A DNA stretch of 64,000 nt, from assembly GCA_958496175.1 (NCBI GenBank), contig OY292277.1, forward strand, positions 25,215,282-25,279,281, written 5' to 3'. Within the stretch, counting starts at the first letter, position 1. Every line of letters starts with the position of its first letter. Source of the stretch: Sisyra terminalis. Its lineage: Eukaryota; Arthropoda; Insecta; Neuroptera; Sisyridae. The notes beneath the pieces were generated by a model, which saw only the letters and a list, made by a program, of their open reading frames with translations, was not told where the DNA came from and made no database searches. Positions 1 through 11,902 of the stretch are shown in pieces. The translations under genes were made by a program, and so were the position numbers.

Positions 1-460
1 AACTTAGAAAGTATCTTAGAGGCCGAAAAGTAACTTAGATACCTAGATTTTTGTTTTGTTCTATAATATTCACTGTCTACCTCTTACCTATATTAATCTT
101 CTATTGTTTTAAAGAGTGTTGTGTTCACAGGGGTTTTGACCAACATACTTTGTTTTCCCTTAATTTAATCAAGATACGAAATACATTATTAGCTTATCCA
201 ACGACTCGATCTAATACGTTACGAAACTTAGTACATACATAGTATTCAAAGTGGAAAAGTACCTTTTTAAGTACTTTAAAAAATAACTAAGGATAACTAA
301 ATTAAGTTCCTTTTTTGTACAGTAAATAGATATCCAAAGTAACACCAGGTAATTTTTAAAAAGTAATTTATATAGTATCTAGACACTTTCCTCAAGTATC
401 TTTGACAACTCTGAAAGTATTTAGGTAATATATACTTTTATCTGACAGCGCTGCCAATAA
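1..460. repeat. AAGTAACTTTGG-type repeat at the window edge
   Basis: Motifs such as TATCCAAAGTAAC, AAAAGTACCTTTTTAAGTAC and AAGTATCTTTGACAACTC recur in inverse orientation around 12660-12790 (GTTGTCAAAAGTTACTTTGG, GTATCCGAAGTTACTTTGGG, GTATCTAGTTACT). The match is loose and the element runs off the window. Confidence 0.35.
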
Positions 461-3400
461 GTAAACGAGGGCTTTTGAAAATATTAAAATATATATGCAT
501 TATACATAATTACATATAAAAAAACTTTTTGAATTTATTACAAGGGACCTATATATTTGGTACCTATATACAGTACAAAATATATACATATACAAAAAGA
601 CATGTCTAAAACAGTTACAGGTGAAGTGGCAAATAATTTTTTTTCCCTATCTTAGTCATTTGAATATTATTTACATATATTGTATATTTATTTATATTAA
701 GCATATTGTGTAGGCCAACCAATTATTTGTCTTTTTTTCAACCTTATTTGTGTAATTCCACTTGTTTTTCATTGAACTTTTATCCATAGCAAAGAGAAAA
801 CTAAGAATACTCTTGATATTGAAAAATATTTGGTGCTTTCAATGGTATAGTAGTTACCGAAAGTACAGCAGATACTGAAGGGGTACTGAATAGCACATAG
901 AATAATAAGAACACTGTTTTTGACAAAAAATAAATATAAAAATAAAGTAAATATAAAAAAATATAAAAAAATAAAGTACGGTAGGTAAAATTTACCCTAG
1001 TAACTAAGATCAAAAAAAAAAATAGTTTAACACGATTTTAATTTGATTATCTCGTAGAAGTTTTTGCCGAGTACCGATAAACTGTGTTTCTGTATTGGAA
1101 AATTTGATAAATTTGTTTCAAATTGTTAAATTCTCAAAATTCGGTAAAACTTTGGGTACACGGAATGAAGAAACTTTTTGACTTATTAAGATTGATTTTG
1201 CCTCATAAGTTTTAGTTATTGTGTGTACCATTATTTTAATATGTTTTTTTCGAAGTAGAAAAGATTTTGCAAGAAATCCAAGATTTACTTCATAAAAGTT
1301 TATAACTTCTACTTTTTAACTACTTTATACTACTTTATAACTTACTTTATAAAAGTTTTCAAGCTGTAGAAGTTTAACCAAATGCGACTCCATACTGTCT
1401 TTGAATAATATAAATAAAAGTATTTTAAACTTTTATTATATCAAACAAGTAGTTACCTATAAATATTTGCTTAAAACTTAATTTTGCATTAAAAAAATAT
1501 TTTGAAATTATTTTAAATAAGTACATAACGGAAAAATTCTTAAAAACTATAGTTGAATAATGTGTATCTATGGTTGCATAGGCACCTATCGCATCAAAAA
1601 GTGTGGAATTTGGAATTAAATATTATTTTTAATACATTTGGAATATGCAAATCAAATGTAAACTATTAGCAACATTATAAATATAGCATACAAAATAGAT
1701 ATATTCTAAAAAAATAAGTTTGTAAAATCACATTTTAGTCCATTTTATCTTAAATTTTCAGTTTTTATTATAAGGCCGTGTTTATACAAATAGATATACT
1801 AGTATTACTGTGTTGAAATCAACGACTTTAAAAATTCATTATTTATTATACAATCTCTAACATTATTTATTAACTAACTTATTTTATTTTTGATTTAATT
1901 GTTTCAATTGTTGTCTTAAATATTAACAATATTGTGATTGAGGAGTTGGGAGAGTAGGTAATATAAAAAATACCACAGAACCAAAATGTTAAAAAAGAAT
2001 TAATCAAAACAAAAAATAAAATTATGGTACATTATTTCATATCTTAGCAAATAGCTTTTTTGCTTGCAAAAATTTATCATTAGTTATATCACACATATCA
2101 AATTAACCTGAATATCGTTAATAATCATCCATAAAAGGTTGTAAAAAATTTACATTAAAATATATTTACTTTGGTTGAAACAAACTTTCTAAACACTTTC
2201 AATTTCGTTCCTTTTAACTTACATATATTGTCTAAGTTTATAATACTTTTATTATTTTTTTTAGAACAAAGATATAGAGATATTCACATTAGTACGTAAT
2301 CATTATGTGCTAATATCATAATTAGCTTTCAAAAACATTGTATGTATCAATAATATAATACTGCTCTCCAAAACTAAATCAAAACAATTAATTAAAATTC
2401 TTTCAAATAAATCAACTACAATAAATGAGAACAGTTACTACTTTATTATGTTTTTTGAGTAAAAATAAATCTTATGGTAGCTTAACATTTTAAACAGTAA
2501 ATTATAATATGCATTTTTGATTTCAATGTTTTAAGTCAATACCAATATTAGGAAAATATATTTATATTTGAAAGGATATTGACCAAACAAGTGAATAGAC
2601 ATTTTGACTAAATTTAAAATATATGATACAAGTTGTCATCCTAATAAAATGTATCCAAAAAAAATATTTTATTAATTTTCATTATAAACTAAATTTATTT
2701 TTTATGGATATCGATAAAAACCTTAGTTGTTAAAAAACGACGATAAATAACAATAAAATTTTTTTTTTTTGATATTTGATCTGGGGTTTATGAACCTTTC
2801 GTGATTGGTTACAACTTTGATGACGTCACACATAAGTAAACAGTTTCTTCTGCATTTGCTAATGTTATCGATTGTTTTTTTTCTTTTATTTCATAAATTC
2901 CGAAATAAAGCAGTTATTTATAACACTCTGTATATCAAAATAAAGAAAAAAGGAAGACTTATATATAATTTTATAAATATAATGAAGAATCAAAAAGGTT
3001 AAAATAAATAAAAAATGTATACTATAAATGGAAAAAAAATTATTGAAATTTTAAATTGAACAACGCGGTATGCAATTACGAACAGCTTTACTTTATTTGC
3101 CAAAAAAAAAAAAAATCAACGACTATTTTTTTTAAGTATACACTTTTTTAGCAACGTTATTACTTGAAATTTTATGAAACGAAAAAGTGACAGTTAAAAG
3201 AGACACACATATAAATCAATAAGATTTAATAAACGAGATAATGAAATAGAAAATATTACACAGATTCTTATGTATGTGCGCGCCTGTGTATTACGCTGCT
3301 TGGGAATAGTCGTTCCAACAACCGTGGTGAGCCGTGTGTATTGTTTACATAAGCATTTCATTATTCCCATAAAAACATTTTTAAAGTATTCCGAAAACGA

Positions 3401-3670
3401 ATAAAGATATTATCGTGATTATTGAACAAAAAAATAAAACAAGACTGCAAGACTAAAAATAGTGCAAAAAGTTAAGCAACGAGAATTTAATAAAATACAC
3501 CAGAGGTATCGCAAATAATAAACAAAATTAAATTCCGAAGATTTTAAATGGAGATATTAATATAAATATTGTATTAGATACAACGGTCTCTTTGTTGATT
3601 GGGTTTCAGAAAACCATATTTATTTGAAAAGTGTGTAAATATTTTTAAATAAAAATTTATTTAAATGAAA
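460..3670. other. AT-rich stretch without genes
   Basis: No coding exon is recognised. Noted only: a TGACGTCAC site in a block near 2805-2835 that resembles the repeats at 16 and 55.6 kb, a 10-T run near 2760, and a GC-richer patch at about 3275-3350 (GCGCGCCTGTGTATTACGCT). Confidence 0.6.
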
Positions 3671-3677
3671 AATCATC

Positions 3678-3820
3678 TAGCTGTGATTGACTGGTAGTGG
3701 AAACGCCTTCTTTACGTTTCCTTCAAGGTTCTTCCACTGATTTTCTGTCACTCAGCTATGACTGACTGAAGGTGAGAACACCCTTTATTTGTTTTCTGCT
3801 TGGTTCTTTCACTCAACGTA
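3678..3820 (+). repeat. Two tandem 75-bp units
   Basis: Unit 1 starts TAGCTGTGATTGACTG (3678) and unit 2 CAGCTATGACTGACTG (3753). Both continue with a GGTGAGAACACC-like block and GGTTCTTYCACT. The units are diverged and there is no reading frame. Confidence 0.55.
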
Positions 3821-4146
3821 ATTACTCATATGTCAACGATATATCTATTGCTCAATCGAAACTAAAGTATTTATTTCATACTTCAGTTACAATTGGCCCT
3901 TTATATCATTAACAGAATATGCAAACTCGGAGTCTGGAAAAAATTATATTATATATGTGAATAAAATTAATTTAAAAAAAAATAATAAAATAAGTTTTAA
4001 ACTTGGTATCATTGTCATAGGTACTACTCTCGAAATTTTACATTCGTCTCATTATCTTGAAGTTCACTTTTTTAAAGGTTTCACTTTTATCGCGTGTGAA
4101 CTGCACACTTGTGTTTTTTTGAATAGTGTTTCACCGTCGCTTTATA

Positions 4147-4293
4147 ACTACTGAAATCTTTAGAGACTCTAGGGTTAATAATCCGTTAGAAATCTGTTAT
4201 TCGATAAATACCTAAAATTTGCTCGATGCGAGGTTTTAACCCACCATTTACTAGTTTTTGAGCGGTAGCTATGACCACTCGGCCACCAGTAGG
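4147..4293 (-). repeat. tRNA-derived SINE, copy 1
   Basis: Read on the minus strand it begins CTACTGGTGGCCGAGTGGTC, a tRNA Leu/Ser-like head with A box TGGCCGAGTGG. The body carries a CTCGAT..GAG motif and the tail contains AACCCTAGAGTCTCTAAAGAT. It is diverged in the middle. Confidence 0.65.
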
Positions 4294-4679
4294 CATAACG
4301 ACCAACATTGTTTACCAAGAATATTTTTGAGAAGTATTTGCAAGAAAAGTTTTGTTAAATACTTATACTTTAATGTTAAATTCGTATCCCTTAAAAATAC
4401 TGAAGATATAGTATTATGTTACTACACATATAATTGCTTTATATATGTTCTTTTTAGAAAAATTATTCCTGTTTTTCTTTTTAAAAATGGAAATGCAAAA
4501 AAAGCATAGATTGTAACTAAACCCATTTTTGCACATAAATAAAATATGAATAATTTTCAAATGACAAAATTATGCCGGAAAATAACTAGTTTAAATTGGA
4601 AAGTTATCTTTCCATAATTTTCTATTTAAAATCATAAATGATCGACCGACTCATTGCATCACCCTATCAAATTATCAAT

Positions 4680-5450
4680 CATTCAATCAATTCACCCTGT
4701 TTGCGCAACGATAATAAAACAAAATGGCGTTAGTGATTTCGTTATTGCACCCTTCTAATTTGATATTTTTCTTTTACAAATGATAATGTGAAAACCCCAT
4801 GGGCACTTTTACTCGTAGATATATATATATATTTGAAATGTAATAAACAGATTCCACACGGAAACGTGTCTCCATCGAAATAAATCGCTGGAAACGATGA
4901 TGATAATGATGACGCTGACAACGAAGCGAACGAACAGAATGAAAAGGGGGTGGTTCTGGATAGGAATGGGATCAAATGGGATACGAAAAGGAAATGTATA
5001 GTTCACACAATATGTATCTACCTACTACGTATAATGTATGTATTATATTATATGCCATCTAAACTGGGAGATAAATAAATTTGACACACGTTCTGGCAGA
5101 TACGTGAAGAAACGGACGCCATATCCCTCTTTATATCCCGAACTCTTAGGGGATGTCGCAGCCCCTATTTGGTCTCGTTCAGCACTCATTCTCAGCACAC
5201 ATGCACGTTCTCAATGAGAAGATGTCGTCGACGATGTAAGGGTAGATTCACGGATAATAACTTTGGGATGGTGATGGTGTTGATAACGGCGTGCTTGATA
5301 TAAAGCGATGACATTTTCATTGAAATAGGGGTTGCAAAATACATACACTTCTCTGATATATTCGAAAATGTGTGCGGCAGAATTGAAAAGGGTAGACTTT
5401 TTTGAATTCATTCCGAAACTACGTGGTTAGAATGGGAAAATTTTCCATGA
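4680..5450. other. Less AT-rich island without recognised gene
   Basis: The composition differs from the flanks (for example CCCGAACTCTTAGGGGATGT and TCTCGTTCAGCACTCATTCT near 5140-5190). Overlapping open frames on both strands are short, start poorly and resemble nothing known. It could be a conserved regulatory region or a 5' exon of a gene outside the window. Confidence 0.3.
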
Positions 5451-6107
5451 AAAATTCAACACTTGAAGATACTCATACGATGTTAATGGAAAGAATATGA
5501 AATTACGAACATTTACCCAAACTAATACTTACTATTTTTTTCCTTCTAATCCTAAATTATTTGAAATTTTATGATATAAGTACAGATACCTACATATTGC
5601 ACTTAAGTACATGTTAAAAATTTCTGTTTTAGCAGCTAAATATCTATTTTATTGATATTTTCAACTTTGCTGAAAATAAGTTAGTATAACCTTTAAAAAT
5701 ATTGTAAAGTAATTATATGGCAAACAATACAAATGGGTAGGTACTTAAATACAACTAAATGTCCGATTTGTTTTTCTCAACCCTAAAACGAATCTTAATG
5801 TAATTTGCCTTATCATTTAGAGATTTTGTCCAGGAGGTTTATTTGTAGAATACTTTTTAATCAATTTGAAAAATAACCAAGATAAATTTATTTTTACAAT
5901 AAAAAATCGATATTTTATTATTAACTATAGATGATACACGATACTACAATTTATTTGAATTTCTATTGTTAGCTGACAACTTTTACCCGCGGCTTCGCTT
6001 GCGTTGCTGTTCTAAAATAAATGTGAAGGATCATTGAAAATAGATAAAATAATTTGATGATTGCTTTTCTTATTGTCTGACCAGGATAATGAACGTTGTT
6101 GTATTGA

Positions 6108-6921
6108 ATAGATAATAAAATTCAGATCTCAGCTTTTATTTTTTTTAATAAGAAGACAATTCAGGATGTTTAAGATCGGTTTTTTCTATTTAATATTTTT
6201 ATTATTCAATTAGCTACGTTTCGTTACGTATCGTAACTTCATCAGGCTTCTATAAAAAATTAAATAAATTACAAAATATGTCAATCATACATAAATTTCA
6301 AAACTATAATAATATACATATAATATAGATAATAGAAAATATTTGTAATTAAATAATAATAACTAACTCAAAATTTAAAAATATGGCAAATTTTTAATAT
6401 ACTAAATATAACAAAGGCGGCACTGAATATACATGTAATGTGTATGGGTGGAGTGTGTAATTTTTTAATTTTTATTTATTTACTGAATTTAAATTGAAAA
6501 TATTTAATTTTTGTTTTTTTTTGTGGACTATTATGTATTTTGCACCAGTTCAGCGATTTGTCGCTATATCATGGTGGTGATGGCAGGCAATTGGTATTTT
6601 ATTTTTGTGAATCAAGGTATTTTATCAATTAATTTTATTATTATATATTTAATTATTTATAACAATATCTCTTAAAATATTTGCCATATTTTTAAATTTT
6701 GAGTTAGTTATTATTATTTAATTACAAATATTTTCTATTATCTATATTATATGTATATTATTATAGTTTTGAAATTTATGTATGATTGACATATTTTGTA
6801 ATTTATTTAACTTTTTATAGAAGCCTGATGAAGTTACGATACGTAACGAAACGTAGCTAATTGAATAATAAAAATATTAAATAGAAAAAACCGATCTTAA
6901 ACAACCTGAATTGTCTTCTTA
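6108..6921. mobile_element. Element with ~244-bp near-identical inverted arms, each carrying a hammerhead-like motif (Penelope-like?)
   Basis: Arms 6149-6392 and 6678-6921 are inverted copies with only about two differences over some 235 bp that I compared. The arms end in TAAGAAGACAATTCAGG. Each arm holds CCTGATGAAG, a 6-bp hairpin (GTTACG/CGTAAC, loop ATA) and GAAACG (plus strand 6824-6856, minus strand 6246-6213). The 285-bp centre has no gene. An additional 40 bp on the left (from about 6108) is shared with the related element at 41.3 kb, and the 12-mer GTTGTTGTATTG occurs just outside both sides (6095-6106 and 6924-6935). Penelope-like elements have inverted terminal repeats with hammerhead ribozymes, hence the suggestion. 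Confidence 0.6.
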
Positions 6922-6981
6922 TTGTTGTTGTATTGTTTATTATTATTGTTGTTGTTTATTATATTGTTTTTATTTGTAATG

Positions 6982-7800
6982 TTGTTTTTACGGCCGAAAC
7001 CGAAACTTCCATATTAGGTCATATTTTCGTAGAAAAAGAAGTTAGTCATTACGGTATAAGCTTGGATCAGGCACGTCGGATTTTGAGAACTAAAGAGGAC
7101 TGTTAGAAATAGTTTGATAATTATTTCTGAAAGTACCATTTACTCGAATGTATTTTTACGCAAATTTTGACAGTTTTCAATAATGAGAAAACGATGTTTA
7201 TTTTCAAATATATTTAAAATATAGGTTCAAATCCATTGTAGCTCACTCAAATCTGCCAACGTTGTTTTTTCAACTTTGTTTTCAATTTAGTTCACGAACT
7301 TTTGTTAGTTTAATTCTAATATGGTATACTTTTCTCTTTTGTGGCTAAATTTTCATTATGGGCCGATTTATTCGCGAATTAAAAACAAAGTCAAAAATAC
7401 AACGTTGCCAGATTTGAGTGTGCTTAAAAGGGACTTGAGCCGTAATATTAATAAAAGAGAACGATCTAAACCTATTATAATTCAAATATTTGAAAATAAT
7501 CATTGGCATTAAATGTAAAAATTTACGTAAATTGCCTTCGAGTAAACAAGACTTACGGAATAATTTTCAAAACATTTCTAAGCAATTCTTCTAAGTTTTC
7601 AAAATCCAACGTGCCTGATCCAAGCTTATACCATTTATTATTTATTACCTATATTATTCAGTATTTTCAAATAAATAATTTATCCTGAAATTACGAACAA
7701 CATAAAATATTAAAAAAAAAAAGTTACAAAACAAAATTATTTTGTATGTTATATGTTTAAGTACACAAAATAGAAAATACTTATTCGTAAGAACGGGTAA
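6982..7800 (+). repeat. Interrupted copy of the CCGAAACC hAT-like repeat
   Basis: 6982-7058 matches 53217-53325 (TTTTTACGGCCGAAACCGAA, CGTAG, TTAGTCATTAC). After the 581-bp insertion, 7640-7800 matches 53390-53600 (TATATGTTTAAGT, ACACAAAAT). The left TIR end appears truncated and the right end is not visible. Confidence 0.6.
7059..7639. mobile_element. 581-bp palindromic foldback element nested in a hAT-like repeat
   Basis: The termini are GGTATAAGCTTGGATCAGGC and its exact inverse, and the arms stay inverted all the way to the centre (for example TTTACTCGAA near both 7140 and 7543). The core (about 7229-7445) is homologous to the 225-bp MITE family at 8335 and 9082. The element interrupts a copy of the CCGAAACC repeat that is uninterrupted at 53.2 kb. 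Confidence 0.7.
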
Positions 7801-8203
7801 TAACTTTTAGGTGTACCAGAAAACAAAGTCGTATTTAAACCAATAGTTATTCAATTGCCATTTATTTGCTTATATGTTATTTCAAAGTGGTACTCAAGAT
7901 ATATTATGATTAGATTAATTCATCAAGTTAGGAAAAATTACAAAATATTTCTATATATAATAGTTCTATATTTCTAAATATTTATAAATAGTCTATATTG
8001 AAATAGTAGGACCAAAACCCGAAAGAATATAAATTCGATATTATGTGCTAAGTTATTACGCAAAGTTGTTACTAAAAATATTTTAATGTTTATCTAAGTG
8101 CATTAGATGTTCATTAATGCCAAATGATTTTTTTAAGTTCAAATTCGATAACTATCATTTCTCCAAACTGGTAACAACGACATATGACAAAAAATTTAAC
8201 CAA

Positions 8204-8950
8204 TTAAAAGTTAAGGAAGGAAATGGTGCCAAACATATGCCAGAAAGTGGAAAAGATGTCAAATAATCCTAATCAATCTTAATCGACTGGCCAAATGCCC
8301 AAAAGTGTTCAAAAACTTTTAACAAATGAAATTCGACTCATGTGTACTTTAGCACACCCACAATCTGGCAATGTTGCATTTTCGACTTTGTTTTTAATTT
8401 AATTCGCGATTAAATAGGTCCATAATGAAAATTTAGCCACAAAAGGGAGAATTATACCATATTAGAATTGAATAAACAAAAATATCGCGAATTAAATTAA
8501 AAACAAAGTCGAAAATGCAACATTGCCAGATTGTGGGTGTGCTAAAGTACACTTGAGCCTAAAATTCTATGCTACAACACGATAATTCAAAACCTCTCTG
8601 CAGAAAAAAATCACTGGAAAAAAACAATTAATTAAGGAGGGAGTGATATTGCCGTACCCATTATAATCGTTCAAAATTATTTCATCGGATTTTTAATTAT
8701 TTCAATCGTTACCACATTTACTAAGTGGTAAGAAAATTGAAAGCTTTAATGTCCAAAATGTATTTTTTTGATATTTTCTTTGCTAATCAATTGGTTTTTA
8801 CTAATATGGCATTAAAAATTTGCATACTAGATGTCAAAACGCTGATATTATTGAGGCTGATTATATCATTGATTTAAAATCAAAAGTTGTAACAAAATTT
8901 TGTATTTTAATTGTATATTGAAAAAACGACAATACTTTCCGGGCCTTCTA
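8204..8950 (+). repeat. Dispersed repeat, copy A (interrupted by the MITE at 8335)
   Basis: Similar to 40253-40685 in the same orientation: TCTTAATCGACTGGCC and CCAAAAGTGTTC on one side of the MITE, and TTTCTTTGCTAATCAATTGG, TTTTTACTAATATGGCATTA and ATACTTTCCGGGCC on the other. The nature of the family is unknown; no coding capacity was found. Confidence 0.6.
8335..8559. mobile_element. 225-bp palindromic MITE (GGCTCAAGTGTACTT family), copy with sequenced empty site
   Basis: Inverted arms of about 75 bp span TGTACTTTAGCACACCCACA and CGACTTTGTTTTTAATTTAA on the left and their inverse on the right. The flanks TGAAATTC (8327-8334) and TAAAATTC (8560-8567) match at 7 of 8. The host repeat has an uninterrupted relative at 40.25-40.69 kb with a single CTAATTCTAT at that point. 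The 8-bp duplication suggests a hAT-type (or P-type) transposase as mover. Confidence 0.85.
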
Positions 8951-9081
8951 ATATTTTGGAATTCCCCGTTTAACAAAACCAAGCATGAACTGTATTTATA
9001 TACTAAAAATATTTTTTTATTATTTTATTCTTGGGATTCCTCACAAAAATGTATACAAAACAGAAAAAATACACATTTATT

Positions 9082-9306
9082 GGCTCAAGTGTACTTTAGC
9101 ACACCGACAATTTGGCAACGTTACATTTTCGACTTTGTTTTTAATTTAATTCGCGATATTTTTGTTAATTCAATCCTAATATGGTATAATTCTCTCTTTT
9201 GTGGCTAAATTTTCATTATGGAACGATTTAATCGCGAATTAAATTAAAAACAAAGTCGAAAATGTAACGTTGCCAGATTGTGAGTGTGCTAAAGTACACT
9301 TGAGCC
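9082..9306. mobile_element. 225-bp palindromic MITE, copy with perfect 8-bp target duplication
   Basis: It has the same length and ends as the copy at 8335: GGCTCAAGTGTACTTTAGCA and the inverse. The flanking octamer CATTTATT is identical on both sides (9074-9081 and 9307-9314), which fixes the boundaries. Confidence 0.88.
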
Positions 9307-9979
9307 CATTTATTGTCTATAATTGCGAATATTTCATCCTTATACTGAAATTTTGATACTTAATTAATCATGTCCGTAATATTGAATTTCCGTTAAGCGA
9401 GCAGGGGGTTACTGTATTTGTGTTAAAAACTTATGATGTGCACCAACCACCATTGATATGATTTGCACTATATATGTAAAAAATTGTGTTTTTTTTGTAA
9501 TATGGAAAAATATCTAATAGTCCATTAAAATTTTTAGTGTTAAGATTAATGACGTTTATGAAAAATTATTTATTTTTGGTAAAATTATCAAAATGTGCAA
9601 CATTTTTTCATTAACTCAAAACCCTAAATTATTTTCTTACAGTCTAAAAATTAACAATTACCTCTTCAATTAGAATGTACCACTGAAAAATTACATAATT
9701 TTTCACTGAGATACATGTAAGCATGCACCAAATAAAAAGTAAATAGATGCTGGGAATATTTAGTTTAATATATTTTCATTTTTCGTAATAAATGTTCAAA
9801 AATAAAGAAGGATAACAATAAAGTAAGTGACAAAAATATGTACCAATCCACAAATATAAACCACATGAGAAATTTAGCACTGCATTTACTATAGATCCAA
9901 AAAAAACCCTTTATAATAATGACGAAACAAATGAAATAAAACAACAAATGAAAATTAGTGAAACAAAAGATAATCCTTG

Positions 9980-10310
9980 TCAAGTTGTCAGCTAGGAGGG
10001 AGGAAAGTGTGCAATGTGCAAATAGGATGGATGAAGTGCGCGACAGACAAAAGGGCGATATAGGACAAAATCAGGATGGTGTGGATGCTGCACAGGAATA
10101 GTCCGGAAAAGTGGGTGACGCCAATGAAGTGGGCAAAAGTAGGAGGTTGGGTGTCTGTCATAGACATTGGATTGACAGCCAACATCCCCGATCTCCCTTA
10201 ATCGTCCCCAGTGTCCTTTATTGTCGGGTTGTATGCTTTAATTCCCGAACCACCACTTGAGCAAATCCATGCTAATGGAATGGGAGACCTGGAAACTAGA
10301 CAAACTTCAA
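9980..10310. other. Less AT-rich island without recognised gene
   Basis: A sharp change in base composition starts at GTCAAGTTGTCAGCTAGGAG and ends near 10310. It contains no coding signature in six frames that I recognise and no terminal repeats. Possible enhancer or old insertion. Confidence 0.3.
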
Positions 10311-10879
10311 TGGTCGCAATAAATAGCCTAAAATATACCTACCATTGATTAAAAATTACTAGTCATCCAATGGAAAAAGAAAATTAAGATAAAATTAAAC
10401 AATATTTTAAGAAAATTCTAAAGTTAAATAAAATTATAATTAATGTAATTTTGAAATATTGAGTTAGTACCTAGTATTAAATTTCTCGGTTGAAAATCGT
10501 TGACGTTTTTGAGGGCTGAAAGGTAATGAAAATGTCAAGTAAAATATATCTAGAGTTTATCCAGAGGATTGCAGAGTTTTCTGTCTTTTGTCTGGCGTTA
10601 ATGATTTTAAAATAATGAGAATAAGGGAGGCATAGAAATGAGACGTTGAAACTTGAAAATATTCAACTTGAGAGTTTTCATCGTTAAATTCCCTTATTTC
10701 TGTGGAAATTGCTCGGACACGGTGTATACGATATTTTTATGATTTCATCCACTAAAAACTTATTATAAATTCTCAAACTACCCTTGTTAGGGAAATTGCA
10801 CAAACTAACAATTTCAATTTTCGTCATTATTATCACTCGAACAACGTTCTGAAAAGGCAAGGTTACAATAATAAATGTC

Positions 10880-11400
10880 CTCTTGATGTTTCAGCCCTCA
10901 ACTCACCATACGAGGTGGTAATTTCCTTTTTAATAAAACGAAAAGAATAAAGAGACAGAACAAAGTTTATTGACAGCTGCCATTCAAAGATCATATTTCA
11001 TCTCATTCTATATACCCCTCTTGCTTTTTCCACTTTTCGAATCGATACGTTGAACCTTTTTTCGTCTTGTTAGGCAACATTCGTTTCCACCCTCTAAAGC
11101 CGAGTTGTTGACGTGGAAAAGCGTCGCGACGCTACACTCGTCGCAGCTTTTCTTGACGTTCTTCAAATCTCAACAGCTTCTTGAACACGACCGATCGACT
11201 CCGAATATCTTCTGTTCTCAAGATCGATCCCGACGACATGCGGAATTCTGGTAGTCCAACTTAGTCTCTTGACTTCCGAACCAACCACTTCAAAATCTCA
11301 ACTAACGGACGAATGTAGCATTTCGTCTGATCGATTGACAGATAAGCAAACAGATGCTCTTCCACCTCTTTCCCAATTTAACAATAAAATAATCACCTTA
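10880..11400. other. GC-richer island with a perfect 12-bp palindrome; possible promoter/5' UTR
   Basis: It contains the palindrome GCGTCGCGACGC (11121-11132), which also pairs with a downstream arm (GAAAAGC...GCTTTTC, 11117-11153) to form a hairpin. Several GACG/CGTC words follow. A short frame from ATG at 11238 ends after eight codons. No donor or coding exon was identified. Confidence 0.3.
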
Positions 11401-11902
11401 ATGATATTTTTCCATGAGAAGAACCAAAAACCACTAAAACAAAATAGCATAAAATAAGTAGGTACACCTAATATAGCAAAAGAATCAAATCAAATCAATG
11501 CTCAATCTTACTGTCAAAAATGGTTGAGAGTACTAACCAGTACTAACTCTGCTTTTAGTCTTATCTGTACAAATAGAAACAAGGAATTACTTTTTATTCA
11601 CACATCTTCTCCTATCTCAATTTAAAGTATATAGAGTTCATGTTGCAATATTAGGTAATGTGAAAGACAATATGGGGTCGCTTATGTTTCATGAATAAAT
11701 TGTTAAAACATATAATGATGTAATATGTTTTTGAGGGTAGGTATTATAAGTTTGGTGAATAGAGAGCACGTAGATTATCAAAATTATATACTGGGGTTCC
11801 TATTGTTATAAAATTGCTTGAAGTTGTAACGCCGGTCGTCTAAAAACAAGGGTAAATTGAAAAATTATGCTACCATTTTATAGATACATAAACACATATG
11901 TA

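Noticed and set aside
3678..3820. CRISPR-like array
   Set aside because: Only two diverged 75-bp tandem units and a eukaryotic context.
4742..5006. Overlapping open frames in the 4.7-5.0 kb island
   Set aside because: Low-complexity Ser/Ile/Asp content, poor start codons and no similarity to known proteins.
6095..6935. GTTGTTGTATTG on both sides as a proven target duplication
   Set aside because: The right copy sits in a TTG/TTA-rich low-complexity stretch, so chance is not excluded; used only as weak support.
8900..9208. 102-codon plus-strand frame
   Set aside because: Starts with a non-ATG codon and runs through a repeat and into the MITE at 9082.
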